15,194 bases of DNA from Bacillota bacterium. GTDB lineage: Bacteria > Bacillota > Clostridia > Acetivibrionales > DTU013. The notes beneath the pieces are model-generated. The model saw only the letters and a program-made list of their open reading frames with translations, was not told where the DNA came from and ran no database searches. Position 1 is the first letter of the stretch; each line of letters begins with the position of its first letter. Position numbers and translations under genes: made by a program. Location: contig JAEYOM010000074.1 of the NCBI GenBank assembly GCA_023411715.1, positions 1 through 15,194 on the forward strand, read 5' to 3'. This document shows, in pieces, positions 1-6,201 of this stretch.

Positions 1-1
1 A

Positions 2-226
2 CGCTACATTGTGTTGCTTTTTAAGACTAACCAATTTGATGGGAAATTAATTTCTTCTGAAGAGGGTGAAATGCTTTGGATAGAACGTGAATTCCTACAA
101 AGTTACCCTATTGTTGATGATTTTATGGACTTATTAAAAGTATTTGATAATGAGGATATAAATGAAATTATGTATGAGCGTCATAAAGATGAAAATAGTT
201 GGGTCTGGGTTATGAAATTATACTAA
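2..226 (+). CDS. Nudix hydrolase (8-oxo-dGTP diphosphatase type), 5'-truncated
   Basis: The C-terminal 74 residues of a protein whose start lies left of the window; the frame is open to the edge. The visible part reads RYIVLLFKTNQFDG, then an SSEEGEMLWIEREFL stretch, then a short acidic and aromatic tail. This matches the strand that follows the Nudix box in MutT-like 8-oxo-dGTP diphosphatases, where an xLFKTxxFxGxLxxSxEGExxW pattern is usual. The Nudix box itself is not in the window, so catalytic residues cannot be checked. The gene is clearly AT-richer than the genes from 350 onward, which hints at a different origin. A GTG at 11 is an internal Val codon, not a start. It is followed by a strong terminator at 317-350. 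Confidence 0.7.
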   Translation, partial: RYIVLLFKTNQFDGKLISSEEGEMLWIEREFLQSYPIVDDFMDLLKVFDNEDINEIMYERHKDENSWVWVMKLY

Positions 227-316
227 CATATAATAAGATTAAGCAGAAATTTTTAAAACAACCTAACAAAATAATAAGGAAGAGGATTCTCAAATGTGAT
301 ACTGTTCACACCGGCC

Positions 317-350
317 AAGCTTCGGAAACCTAAATGTCCGAAGCTTTTTT
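317..350 (+). terminator. Rho-independent terminator of the Nudix gene
   Basis: A perfect 10-bp stem, AAGCTTCGGA with TCCGAAGCTT, closes a 10-nt loop and runs straight into a T-tract on the plus strand. Its 3' arm and T-tract also encode the last residues (KKASDI) and overlap the stop of the converging amidohydrolase gene, so the two genes share this boundary. On the minus strand no T-run follows, so it acts mainly on the plus strand. Confidence 0.85.
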
Positions 351-1157
351 GATTCCGCCGAAGAGCAGCCTGTAAGCGTTGTCGTGCAGTACGGCTTTCC
401 GCTCATCTTCGGTCAGGTCCAGCCGCATGAACCTTTCCAATTCCTCGGTGTGATCCCACATCGGATAATCCGTTCCGAAAAGGACCTTATTAATGCCGTG
501 ACTGCGCATTATGCCGACGACCCTGGAAGGCTCCATGAATGGCAGGCTGCTGCTCGTATCGATATAGAGATTTCTCCCAATGAGGTATTCGGATGACTGT
601 TCCCACATGCTGTAACCGCCAAGATGCGCTCCAATTACGATCAATTCGGGAAATTTGTCAAGTACACGCGCAAGCCTTTTCGGGCTGGAGGTATCTTTGT
701 TCTGGTCGCCCATGTGCATCAAAACGGGCAGCCTTCCCTCGACTGCTTCATAAAGCGCCATCATACAATCTTCGTCTATAGTTAGATTCTGAAACTCGGG
801 ATGCAGCTTTATGCCATGCAGGCCCATTGCGATTATCCTGTCGACCTCGCGACCTATATCCTTCAGACCAGGGTGCAGCGTCGCAAAACCGACAAATTCA
901 GGGTGCCCGGCCTGTACTCCGCAGATGTAATCGTTTATCGCCTGGACCTGTTCGACTGTAGTTGCGGACGAATGGACGACGTATTTTGTCGTTCCGATCC
1001 TGCGACCGGCTTCGAGCAGGGCTTCAACCGAGCCCGTATGCCTCATTTTTATCCCGTAATATCGGCCGATGGCGTCGGTCGCCTTTTGGGCTATTTTGTC
1101 GGGGAAGATGTGGTCGTGTATATCAATTATTTCATAATCTGTGTAGTTATTATTCAT
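330..1157 (-). CDS. Amidohydrolase-family metal-dependent hydrolase (Amidohydro_2 type)
   Basis: A complete 275-residue TIM-barrel hydrolase. Visible landmarks are the DIHDH metal motif (H14, H16), GIKLHP (K117 as candidate carboxylated Lys, H119), PVLMH (H148), GAHLGG (H178) and FGTDYP (D230). This set and order fit the Amidohydro_2 (PF04909) branch, which contains hydrolases and decarboxylases of small carbonyl or aromatic substrates; the substrate is not readable from sequence. The ATG at 1157 has a modest AGGAAAG SD upstream. It lies on the same strand downstream of trpXYZ, separated by a 21-bp repeat array and a candidate promoter, so it may be read both from that operon and alone. A role in tryptophan or other aromatic metabolism would be speculation. 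Confidence 0.85.
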   Translation of the reverse strand: MNNNYTDYEIIDIHDHIFPDKIAQKATDAIGRYYGIKMRHTGSVEALLEAGRRIGTTKYVVHSSATTVEQVQAINDYICGVQAGHPEFVGFATLHPGLKDIGREVDRIIAMGLHGIKLHPEFQNLTIDEDCMMALYEAVEGRLPVLMHMGDQNKDTSSPKRLARVLDKFPELIVIGAHLGGYSMWEQSSEYLIGRNLYIDTSSSLPFMEPSRVVGIMRSHGINKVLFGTDYPMWDHTEELERFMRLDLTEDERKAVLHDNAYRLLFGGIKKASDI

Positions 1158-1185
1158 ATGCGGTTTTCTTTCCTGATTCTGATAT

Positions 1186-1229
1186 TTTCATACTCTAATA
1201 ATGTTGGAGTCAAGCTGATTATAGCTTGA
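1186..1229 (-). promoter_or_regulatory. Candidate promoter and inverted repeat for the amidohydrolase
   Basis: On the minus strand a TTGACT (1208-1213) is followed after 16 nt by TATGAA (1186-1191), about 30 nt before the ATG. The -35 box lies at the edge of a 7-bp inverted repeat, TCAAGCT-N6-AGCTTGA (1210-1229), which could be an operator. The repeat also contains a TATAAT, but no good -35 lies at the right distance for it. Sequence match only. Confidence 0.4.
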
Positions 1230-1243
1230 TCGTTTCATGCCGG

Positions 1244-1369
1244 CAGCAGCCTAACCAAGCCTTCCAGCTGCATAATCCAGCCTTCCAGCGGCCTAGCCCA
1301 GCAATCCAGCAGCCTAACCCGGCTTTTCAGCAGCCTAACCCAGCCTTCCAGCTGCCTTACCCCAGCAAC
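1244..1369. repeat. Six-copy 21-bp tandem repeat anchored on the trpZ stop codon
   Basis: Six contiguous imperfect 21-bp units start at 1244, 1265, 1286, 1307, 1328 and 1349; the shared core on the plus strand is close to CAGCCTAACCCAGCCTTC preceded by CAG. The unit nearest the gene (1349-1369) contains the last three codons (LLG) and the TAA stop of trpZ. The other five lie in its 3' flank. Units differ by point changes and keep their length exactly. Inside trpZ the pattern stops abruptly at 1369. Confidence 0.9.
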
Positions 1370-2151
1370 ATCCTGTCGTTGTCCAGTGCCGTCCCGCTCT
1401 TGCGGCTGAACTGCTCTATTAGCCAGTCGACTGTTTTGCCGCTGCGTTCCTCGCCCTGAATGTCCATGATTATCCTGCCTTCATGCATCATTATCGTGCG
1501 GGTCCCGTGATCCAGCGCGGCCTTCATGTTGTGCGTAATCATGAGTGTGCACAATCTGTGCTCCTTTACGACTTCATCGGTCAATTGCAGGACTTTTGCG
1601 GCTATGGACGGATCAAGCGCAGCAGTATGCTCGTCGAGCATCAGAAGCTTCGGCTTTATTATCGTAGCCATAAGCAGCGTCAGTGCCTGCCTCTGTCCTC
1701 CCGAAAGCCTGCCAACCTTTTCCTTCATCCTGTTTTCGAGTCCGAGCTCGAGCAGCGCCAGACGTTCGTGGAAGAAGGCCTGGTCAGCCTTTGATATGCC
1801 TGGGACTAAACCTCGCCTTTTCCCTCTGGCGTAGGCGATCGCAAGGTTTTCTTCGATGGTCATGTCGAACGCAGTGCCCATAAGAGGATCCTGGAACACC
1901 CTGCCTATGAACGACGAGCGTTTGTGTTCGGGTTCTCTCGATATATCCGCGTTATCTAAAAGTATCCTGCCGCCATCTATACCGAATACGCCTGAAATGC
2001 TGTTAAGCAGTGTCGACTTGCCGGCGCCGTTACCGCCTATGACTGTTACGAATTCACCTTCTCCGAGCTCCAAACTTATATTTTTAAGCGCGACCTTTTC
2101 GTTTACGCCGCCCTTGTTGAATATCTTGGTAACATTATCAATTTTCAGCAT
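1357..2151 (-). CDS. trpZ: ABC transporter ATP-binding protein, tryptophan importer (TrpZ-like)
   Basis: A 264-residue cytoplasmic ATPase that would power import through TrpY. Walker A is GGNGAGKST (39-47), the Q-loop is at Q87 (VFQDP), the signature is LSGGQRQ (149-155), Walker B is LLMLDE (169-174) and the switch His is H207 in MITH, so the site is intact. Length and motifs fit the ATPases paired with BPD_transp_2 permeases and PF04392 binding proteins. Its ATG lies 14 nt inside the end of trpY and has only a weak SD, so translational coupling is likely. It is the third gene of the T-box-controlled operon. Substrate assignment rests on the operon and the UGG T-box. The last three codons and the stop form part of a 21-bp tandem repeat. 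Confidence 0.9.
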   Translation of the reverse strand: MLKIDNVTKIFNKGGVNEKVALKNISLELGEGEFVTVIGGNGAGKSTLLNSISGVFGIDGGRILLDNADISREPEHKRSSFIGRVFQDPLMGTAFDMTIEENLAIAYARGKRRGLVPGISKADQAFFHERLALLELGLENRMKEKVGRLSGGQRQALTLLMATIIKPKLLMLDEHTAALDPSIAAKVLQLTDEVVKEHRLCTLMITHNMKAALDHGTRTIMMHEGRIIMDIQGEERSGKTVDWLIEQFSRKSGTALDNDRMLLG

Positions 2152-3073
2152 CGCCGCTGTTACCGCCTTTCTGCCCAGCCATTACGGCCTGCCTGCCTGT
2201 CAATGAGATTACCTTGTCGCGGAAAATTCCCATGGATAATGCTATTGCCACGATTATGGCGGAAACGAGCTTCATATCCTGCGGCGGCATACCGAGCTTC
2301 AGCGCTACGGCAATGATGACCCTGTATAGTACCGCGCCCAGAATCACTGCGACAAGTCTTCTCATCAGCGATTTCGTTCCGAATATAACTTCGCCAATTA
2401 TGACTGAAGCGAGGCCGATCACGACCATGCCTATACCCATGCTTACATCGGTATACGACTGGTATTGCGCTATCAGCGCGCCGGACAATGCAACCAGCCC
2501 GTTTGAAATTGCAAGTCCGACTATTGTTGTGAAGTCGGTATCGACACCCGATGCCCGGACCATTTTGGCATTATCGCCGGTTGCTCTCAATACCAAGCCG
2601 AATTTGGTTCTCAGAAAATAGTAAAGTACAAAAAGAATCAGAAGCAGTATCGCGCTTGAAAGGATCAAAGCTATATATCCCTCGACGGCAGTATCCACAA
2701 AGGGCGTAAAGATCGTAGGAATATTGAGCGTCCTTGAAAGCGGTATGTTTGCCTTGTTGCCCATGACCTTCAGATTGATGGAATAAAGACCGAGCATCAT
2801 CAGGATCCCGGATAGTATGGGCTGTATCTTAAGCTTTGTCGTAAGCAGCGCCGTAACGCTGCCTGCCGCGCAACCGGCAACGAACGATACGACAAGACCC
2901 AGCACCGGGTGTCCGGCGACGCATAAAACAGCAGAGAAAGCAGCTCCGAAAGTGAAGCTGCTGTCTACTGTCAGGTCGGGCATGTTCAGAGTCCTGAAGG
3001 AGATGAACACCCCGAGCGCCATGATGGCGTAAATAATTCCGAGTTCAAGAGAACCCTTTAAGAGTAACCACAT
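2138..3073 (-). CDS. trpY: ABC transporter permease, tryptophan importer (TrpY-like)
   Basis: A 311-residue polytopic membrane protein of the branched-chain-amino-acid type permease family (BPD_transp_2, PF02653). The N-terminal LGIIYAIMALGVFISFRTL and the conserved LNMPDLTVDSSFTFGAA region are typical of permeases that partner PF04392 lipoproteins. Some eight hydrophobic segments alternate with short loops, and a cytoplasmic coupling region is visible near RATGDNAKMVRASG. The ATG at 3073 is preceded at about 11 nt by AAAAGGGG, an adequate SD. It is 100 nt downstream of trpX and overlaps trpZ by 14 nt. Function follows from the operon: a membrane channel for the amino acid delivered by TrpX. 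Confidence 0.88.
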   Translation of the reverse strand: MWLLLKGSLELGIIYAIMALGVFISFRTLNMPDLTVDSSFTFGAAFSAVLCVAGHPVLGLVVSFVAGCAAGSVTALLTTKLKIQPILSGILMMLGLYSINLKVMGNKANIPLSRTLNIPTIFTPFVDTAVEGYIALILSSAILLLILFVLYYFLRTKFGLVLRATGDNAKMVRASGVDTDFTTIVGLAISNGLVALSGALIAQYQSYTDVSMGIGMVVIGLASVIIGEVIFGTKSLMRRLVAVILGAVLYRVIIAVALKLGMPPQDMKLVSAIIVAIALSMGIFRDKVISLTGRQAVMAGQKGGNSGDAEN

Positions 3074-3173
3074 TGTAAAGAACCCCTTTTATCGCGGCTA
3101 TGGGCCAGGCCCCTGACCCGAAGCCAGTTAACTGTTCATCTAAAATTGCATTCGCTCAATGCGCCTGAGTTTT

Positions 3174-4262
3174 TCACTGTCCAAATACCTGAGCGGCTTC
3201 ACTGAGTACGTCGTCAGAAATCGTGACACCGATAGCCTTTGCCGTATCTTTATTAACGTATATCTGCACGTCGCTCATTATTTTAACCGGCATATCGCCA
3301 GGTTTCCTGCCGTTCAATATTTCTACCGCCATGTCAGCTGTCTCATGGCCTAGCGTTGTATAGTTGACTCCGTAGGTTGCCAGTCCGCCGTCCTCGACCA
3401 TCGAGTCCGCGCCGACGTAAAACGGTATCTTAGCGCTATTTGCTACCTGGGCGACGACGGGCATCGCAGCAGCGATAGTATTGTCGATCGGGGAGAAGAT
3501 GGCGTCGACCTGGCTTACCAGCGACTGAGTAACCTGCTGAACTTCGGAGGAATTGGTGACTGTGCCTTCTATAACTTCCATACCGTTGTTTTTTGCGTAT
3601 TCCTTAAGGTTGTTTATAACGGAGATCGAATTGGTCTCGCTAGAATTGTAAAGCGCACCTATCTTTTTGATGTTCGGAGTTATCCTCTTTGCAAGCTCCA
3701 TTATTTTTTCGGCTGAGACAGCGTCCGAGGTTCCGGTAACGTTACCGCCGGGCTTGTCGAGGCTTGTAACCAAACCAGAACTTACCGGGTCCGTGCAGGC
3801 GGAGAACAGCACGGGTATATCGGAGGTAGCGTTTGCGGCAGCCTGTGCCGAAGGTGTTGCTATAGCCACGATCAGGTCGGATTTGTCGGCAACTAATTTT
3901 TGAGTTATGGTATTCAGGTTGGTCTGGTCGCCCTGGGCGTTCTGGTAGTCGATCTTTATGTTATCGCCATCTTTATAGCCTTTTTCTGCGAGCTGTGCTG
4001 TAAAGGCCTCGCGGATAGTGTTAAGCGAAGGATGTTCAACGATCTGTACGATACCTATTTTGATCACTTTTTGGTCTGCCCCTGTGTCTGTTCCAGTTGC
4101 AGCCGACCCTGTGTTCATTTCATCCGTAGATGCCCCAGTGGCTGCATCTGCAGACAATCCTGAATTGCTTTCAAGTTTATCCGACTGGCCGCATGCGCCG
4201 ATCGATAAAACTAGTGCAACAGCCAGCGCAACAGTGGTGATGACTCTGAACATTCTTTTCAT
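3174..4262 (-). CDS. trpX: Tryptophan ABC transporter substrate-binding lipoprotein (TrpX-like)
   Basis: A 362-residue periplasmic-type binding protein of the ABC_sub_bind family (PF04392). The start at 4262 (MKRMFRV) is chosen because a GGAGG SD lies 7 nt upstream; the same frame runs on to 4457, but that part is the T-box leader, not protein. Residues 4-23 are a hydrophobic signal ending in the lipobox SIGAC, with C24 the lipidated Cys. A Ser/Thr/Gly/Asp-rich tether follows (about 25-65). Then come the two lobes, beginning VIKIGIVQIVEHPSLNTIREAF, with family hallmarks such as PVLFSACTDPV, KPGGNVTGTSD and GVNYTTLGHETADMAVEIL. It heads the operon with trpY and trpZ. Alternative aromatic ligands such as tyrosine are possible; the UGG specifier argues for tryptophan. 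Confidence 0.9.
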   Translation of the reverse strand: MKRMFRVITTVALAVALVLSIGACGQSDKLESNSGLSADAATGASTDEMNTGSAATGTDTGADQKVIKIGIVQIVEHPSLNTIREAFTAQLAEKGYKDGDNIKIDYQNAQGDQTNLNTITQKLVADKSDLIVAIATPSAQAAANATSDIPVLFSACTDPVSSGLVTSLDKPGGNVTGTSDAVSAEKIMELAKRITPNIKKIGALYNSSETNSISVINNLKEYAKNNGMEVIEGTVTNSSEVQQVTQSLVSQVDAIFSPIDNTIAAAMPVVAQVANSAKIPFYVGADSMVEDGGLATYGVNYTTLGHETADMAVEILNGRKPGDMPVKIMSDVQIYVNKDTAKAIGVTISDDVLSEAAQVFGQ

Positions 4263-4300
4263 TTCGATTCCTCCAGACATATTATATATTTTTTGAAAAC

Positions 4301-4333
4301 AAAAAACACCTATCCTTCGATAAGGACAGGTGT
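4301..4333 (-). terminator. T-box attenuator terminator
   Basis: On the minus strand ACACCTGTCCTT pairs with AAGGATAGGTGT (12 bp, one G-U) across an ATCG loop, followed by a run of six T. It sits 7 nt after the T-box sequence. Its 5' arm holds the ACACCT that the T-box region could pair with in the antiterminator, so the two folds exclude one another. Confidence 0.9.
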
Positions 4334-4560
4334 CAACCTGCGGTACCACCTTAATTGATGCGGAATTTTCCGCATCCTCTTTGATCGAGTGCCGACACAC
4401 TCTTCGCCTTTTAACGTCAGCTGGACGTCGGAGATTACTCGGATCATGTCCTTTCATCCCGCCCTCGGAGGCCCATTTATCTGCTCCATGTCTGCCGGGA
4501 TCCCAGCGCCCCCGACTCTCTTTGTGACCGGTTTACAGTTTTACTCCCTCTTCAACGGTT
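4301..4560 (-). promoter_or_regulatory. T-box leader RNA, tryptophan (UGG) specifier
   Basis: A tRNA-sensing leader upstream of trpX. Read on the minus strand: Stem I base GAGG (4547-4550), the S-turn motif AGTA (4542-4545), the AGAGAG and GC-rich distal part, then the specifier strand AAATGGG and the closing CCTC (4468-4471). The codon facing AGTA, one purine before the helix, is TGG at 4473-4475, that is tryptophan. A stable hairpin with arms GATGCGGAA/TTCCGCATC (4357-4376) is Stem III. The T-box AGGTGGTACCGC (4340-4351) and the terminator at 4301-4333 follow. Uncharged tRNA-Trp should favour antitermination and trpXYZ expression. The UGGN position reads UGGU, which pairs with A73 and only by wobble with the G73 usual in tRNA-Trp. 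Confidence 0.92.
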
Positions 4561-4567
4561 TAAAGGA

Positions 4568-4597
4568 ATCATAACACAAGGACAGAAGTTATGTCAA
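4568..4597 (-). promoter_or_regulatory. Sigma-A promoter of the trpXYZ T-box leader
   Basis: On the minus strand TTGACA (4592-4597) is separated by 18 nt from TATGAT (4568-4573). Transcription would begin near 4560, just before the predicted Stem I, leaving about 300 nt of leader. Confidence 0.8.
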
Positions 4598-4619
4598 TAA
4601 TGCTTTATAAATTTTGACT

Positions 4620-4769
4620 GTGGAACAATTGCCGCCGGGCGTGGCTTTCAACTTACAGCAGTCCGGAAGTGATTTCATCATCCACCTTGTCTCGTATGAA
4701 GAACCGGATACTCTCAACAAGATCGATATTAAATCATTGCTTATAGACATGGGCAGCATCAGCGAGTAA
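4620..4769 (+). pseudogene. Remnant C-terminus of a lost gene, possibly a glycoside hydrolase-like protein
   Basis: A 49-codon open stretch ending in TAA at 4767, preceded by an in-frame stop at 4608 and by no SD. It reads GVAFNLQQSGSDFIIHLVSYEE... and ends LLIDMGSISE. It looks like the end of a folded domain rather than a free small protein. The FIIHLVSYEE pattern recalls the HLVNY strand in the C-terminal beta-domain of some glycoside-hydrolase-like proteins; that resemblance is weak and from memory. Any 5' part would lie where the trp promoter and T-box now are, so the gene was probably cut when that operon arrived. A terminator-like hairpin follows, as expected for a retained 3' end. Confidence 0.35.
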
Positions 4770-4790
4770 GTACGTCAAAATACTTCTCTG

Positions 4791-4850
4791 CGGAAAAAGT
4801 CGAAGCGGTTGCAACAGACAAGTCGCCTCAGCTTTTCCGTTTATTTTATT
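4791..4850 (+). terminator. Terminator-like hairpin after the gene remnant
   Basis: CGGAAAA (4791-4797) can pair with TTTTCCG (4833-4839) around a long, partly structured loop, and a T-rich stretch follows. The stem is interrupted, so it is a weak call. Apart from this and the promoter at 4869, nothing else is seen between 4770 and 4978. Confidence 0.35.
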
Positions 4851-4868
4851 TGTTGGGCTATAAATGTA

Positions 4869-4898
4869 TTGCGAATCTATTTGGAAAATTGCTATAAT
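4869..4898 (+). promoter_or_regulatory. Promoter of the UroD-family gene
   Basis: TTGCGA (4869-4874), an 18-nt spacer and a consensus TATAAT (4893-4898). The predicted start is near 4905, giving a leader of about 75 nt before the ATG at 4979. Confidence 0.6.
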
Positions 4899-4978
4899 AT
4901 ATCATGGAAAAAAGCGATGTAAAGCCTGTAATTCGGCAAATGCAATTTGTAAAAATTAAAGAAAAATGAGGTACTCAT

Positions 4979-6049
4979 ATGAAAGCTGAACAATGGAAAA
5001 TACTCAAAAAGTGCGCGAATATGGAGGACACAGGTTCAATACCTGTCGGACTGATCGTTGACAGCCCATGGATGCCTGCATACTGCGGCATGTCGACACT
5101 CGATTTCTTTACGCTGCCTGAGAAATGGCTCGAAGCATACGCCAAGATCAAACAGGATTTCCCCGAGATCATTTTCCTGCCGGACTACTGGGTAGAATAC
5201 GGTATGGCGACTGAACCTTCCGGCTTCGGGGTCAAGGTCAATTTCTACGATTACAAGACTCCCGCGGTAAATCATATCATCCCGTCCGCGGACGATCTGG
5301 AGGAATACGTATCCGGAATGAAGGTGCCCAATCCAAAGACGGACGGCCTGATGCCGCTAGCACTGACATTTTACAAACATGTACATAGCGTTTTGAAGGC
5401 CCAGGGCGAATCGATCAAAATAGTGGCTGCCAGAGGACCTCTTACGATCGCATCTCACCTTATGGGTGTTTCTGAGTTCCTGGTTGGACTGAAGATCGAC
5501 CCTGACAATACGCATAAGCTCCTGAAGATAACGGCAGAGCTTGCGAAGAATTGGCTTGAGGCTCAGATGGAGGCGCTCAGCGAGGTGGAAGGAGTCCTGG
5601 TGCTCGACGATATCGTGGGCTTCCTGTCCGAAGAGGATTATCTCGAGTTTGCGCACCCGTATTTCAAGGATATTTTCAGCAAATATCCGTCGATGCTGCA
5701 CCTCTACCACAACGACAATGACAATAACGCATATTACAGTCACCTTGAGGATATGGGCGTCAATATCTTCAACTTCACTCACAAGAAGGATATCGCATCC
5801 GTCAGGAGCATGGCAGGCGACAAGGTATGCCTCCTTGGCAATGTGCCGCCTCTCGATGTGCTGGCCATGTCAACACCCGATGTTGTCAAGACTGAGACGC
5901 TGGCATGCCTCGAAAGATATACGGCAGGAAACGGCAGCACGAAAGGCCTGATACTGTCGGCAGGCGGCGGAGCGTCGCCAAGTACGCCAAAGGAAAATTT
6001 CCGTGCAATGATAGACGCAGTAGCAGAATTCAACAAGAAAAGAGTATAA
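4979..6049 (+). CDS. Uroporphyrinogen decarboxylase-family protein (MtaA/CmuA-like), atypical metal site
   Basis: A 356-residue TIM-barrel protein of the UroD family (PF01208). Recognisable parts are PLTIASHLMG (155-163), FLSEEDYLEFAHPYFKDIF (215-233), GVNIFNF (260-266), GDKVCLLGNVPP (280-291) and SAGGGASPSTPKENFRAM (327-344). It resembles the methyltransferase side of the family (MtaA, MtbA, CmuA), which move methyl groups to or from corrinoids or thiols, more than HemE of haem synthesis. The H-x-C zinc motif of MtaA/MtbA appears here as H244-N-D246 and the C-terminal Cys position is a Gly run (329-331), so a thiolate zinc site is missing. The ATG has a GAGGT SD 6 nt upstream. No corrinoid protein is adjacent. 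Family is sure; reaction unknown. Confidence 0.82.
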   Translation: MKAEQWKILKKCANMEDTGSIPVGLIVDSPWMPAYCGMSTLDFFTLPEKWLEAYAKIKQDFPEIIFLPDYWVEYGMATEPSGFGVKVNFYDYKTPAVNHIIPSADDLEEYVSGMKVPNPKTDGLMPLALTFYKHVHSVLKAQGESIKIVAARGPLTIASHLMGVSEFLVGLKIDPDNTHKLLKITAELAKNWLEAQMEALSEVEGVLVLDDIVGFLSEEDYLEFAHPYFKDIFSKYPSMLHLYHNDNDNNAYYSHLEDMGVNIFNFTHKKDIASVRSMAGDKVCLLGNVPPLDVLAMSTPDVVKTETLACLERYTAGNGSTKGLILSAGGGASPSTPKENFRAMIDAVAEFNKKRV

Positions 6050-6074
6050 TATCTTCTAAAGCAGATATTATACT
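6043..6074. repeat. AT-rich inverted repeat over the UroD-gene stop codon
   Basis: A perfect 12-bp inverted repeat, AGTATAATATCT and AGATATTATACT, with an 8-nt loop. The 5' arm contains the TAA stop (6047-6049). It could fold in the mRNA 3' end as a stabilising or weak termination hairpin. No T-tract follows. Confidence 0.7.
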
Positions 6075-6092
6075 GCTCCGCAGTAATTAGCA

Positions 6093-6134
6093 GCCCGTGT
6101 GAAATTTTCGGCTATTGCCGAAACGCTCACGGGC
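6093..6134 (+). terminator. Two-tier hairpin between the UroD and Xre genes
   Basis: GCCCGTGTGA (6093-6102) pairs with TCACGGGC (6127-6134) with a 2-nt bulge, and inside it TTCGGC (6107-6112) pairs perfectly with GCCGAA (6117-6122). A stable structure in the right place for a terminator, but no T-run follows on either strand, so termination is inferred only from position. Confidence 0.45.
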
Positions 6135-6135
6135 A

Positions 6136-6187
6136 ATTATACCATGATAAATCATGGTATAATATCGCTATAGACAACAACGATATT
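6136..6187 (+). promoter_or_regulatory. Promoter region of the Xre gene with a 28-bp palindromic operator
   Basis: A perfect 13-bp inverted repeat, ATTATACCATGAT and ATCATGGTATAAT with a 2-nt centre (6136-6163). Its right half ends in a consensus TATAAT (6158-6163), and by symmetry the left half carries one on the minus strand. A protein bound here would block the -10 box. A second repeat follows directly, AATATCG (6161-6167) with CGATATT (6181-6187), ending just before the SD. The -35 is poor, which would suit regulation. The Xre protein encoded next is the obvious candidate binder (inference). Confidence 0.65.
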
Positions 6188-6201
6188 ATCGGAGGCACGG
6201 A

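Noticed and set aside
295..310. TGTGA-N6-TCACA, a match to the CRP/FNR consensus
   Set aside because: It lies between a gene end and its terminator, with no promoter to regulate. Most likely chance.
1226..1459. Plus-strand frame coding a proline-rich heptapeptide repeat (QQPNPAF)
   Set aside because: A by-product of the 21-bp array read antisense; it starts at a TTG with no SD and overlaps trpZ.
4263..4457. N-terminal extension of TrpX by 65 residues
   Set aside because: This stretch is the T-box and its terminator, and the SD and lipoprotein signal both place the start at 4262.
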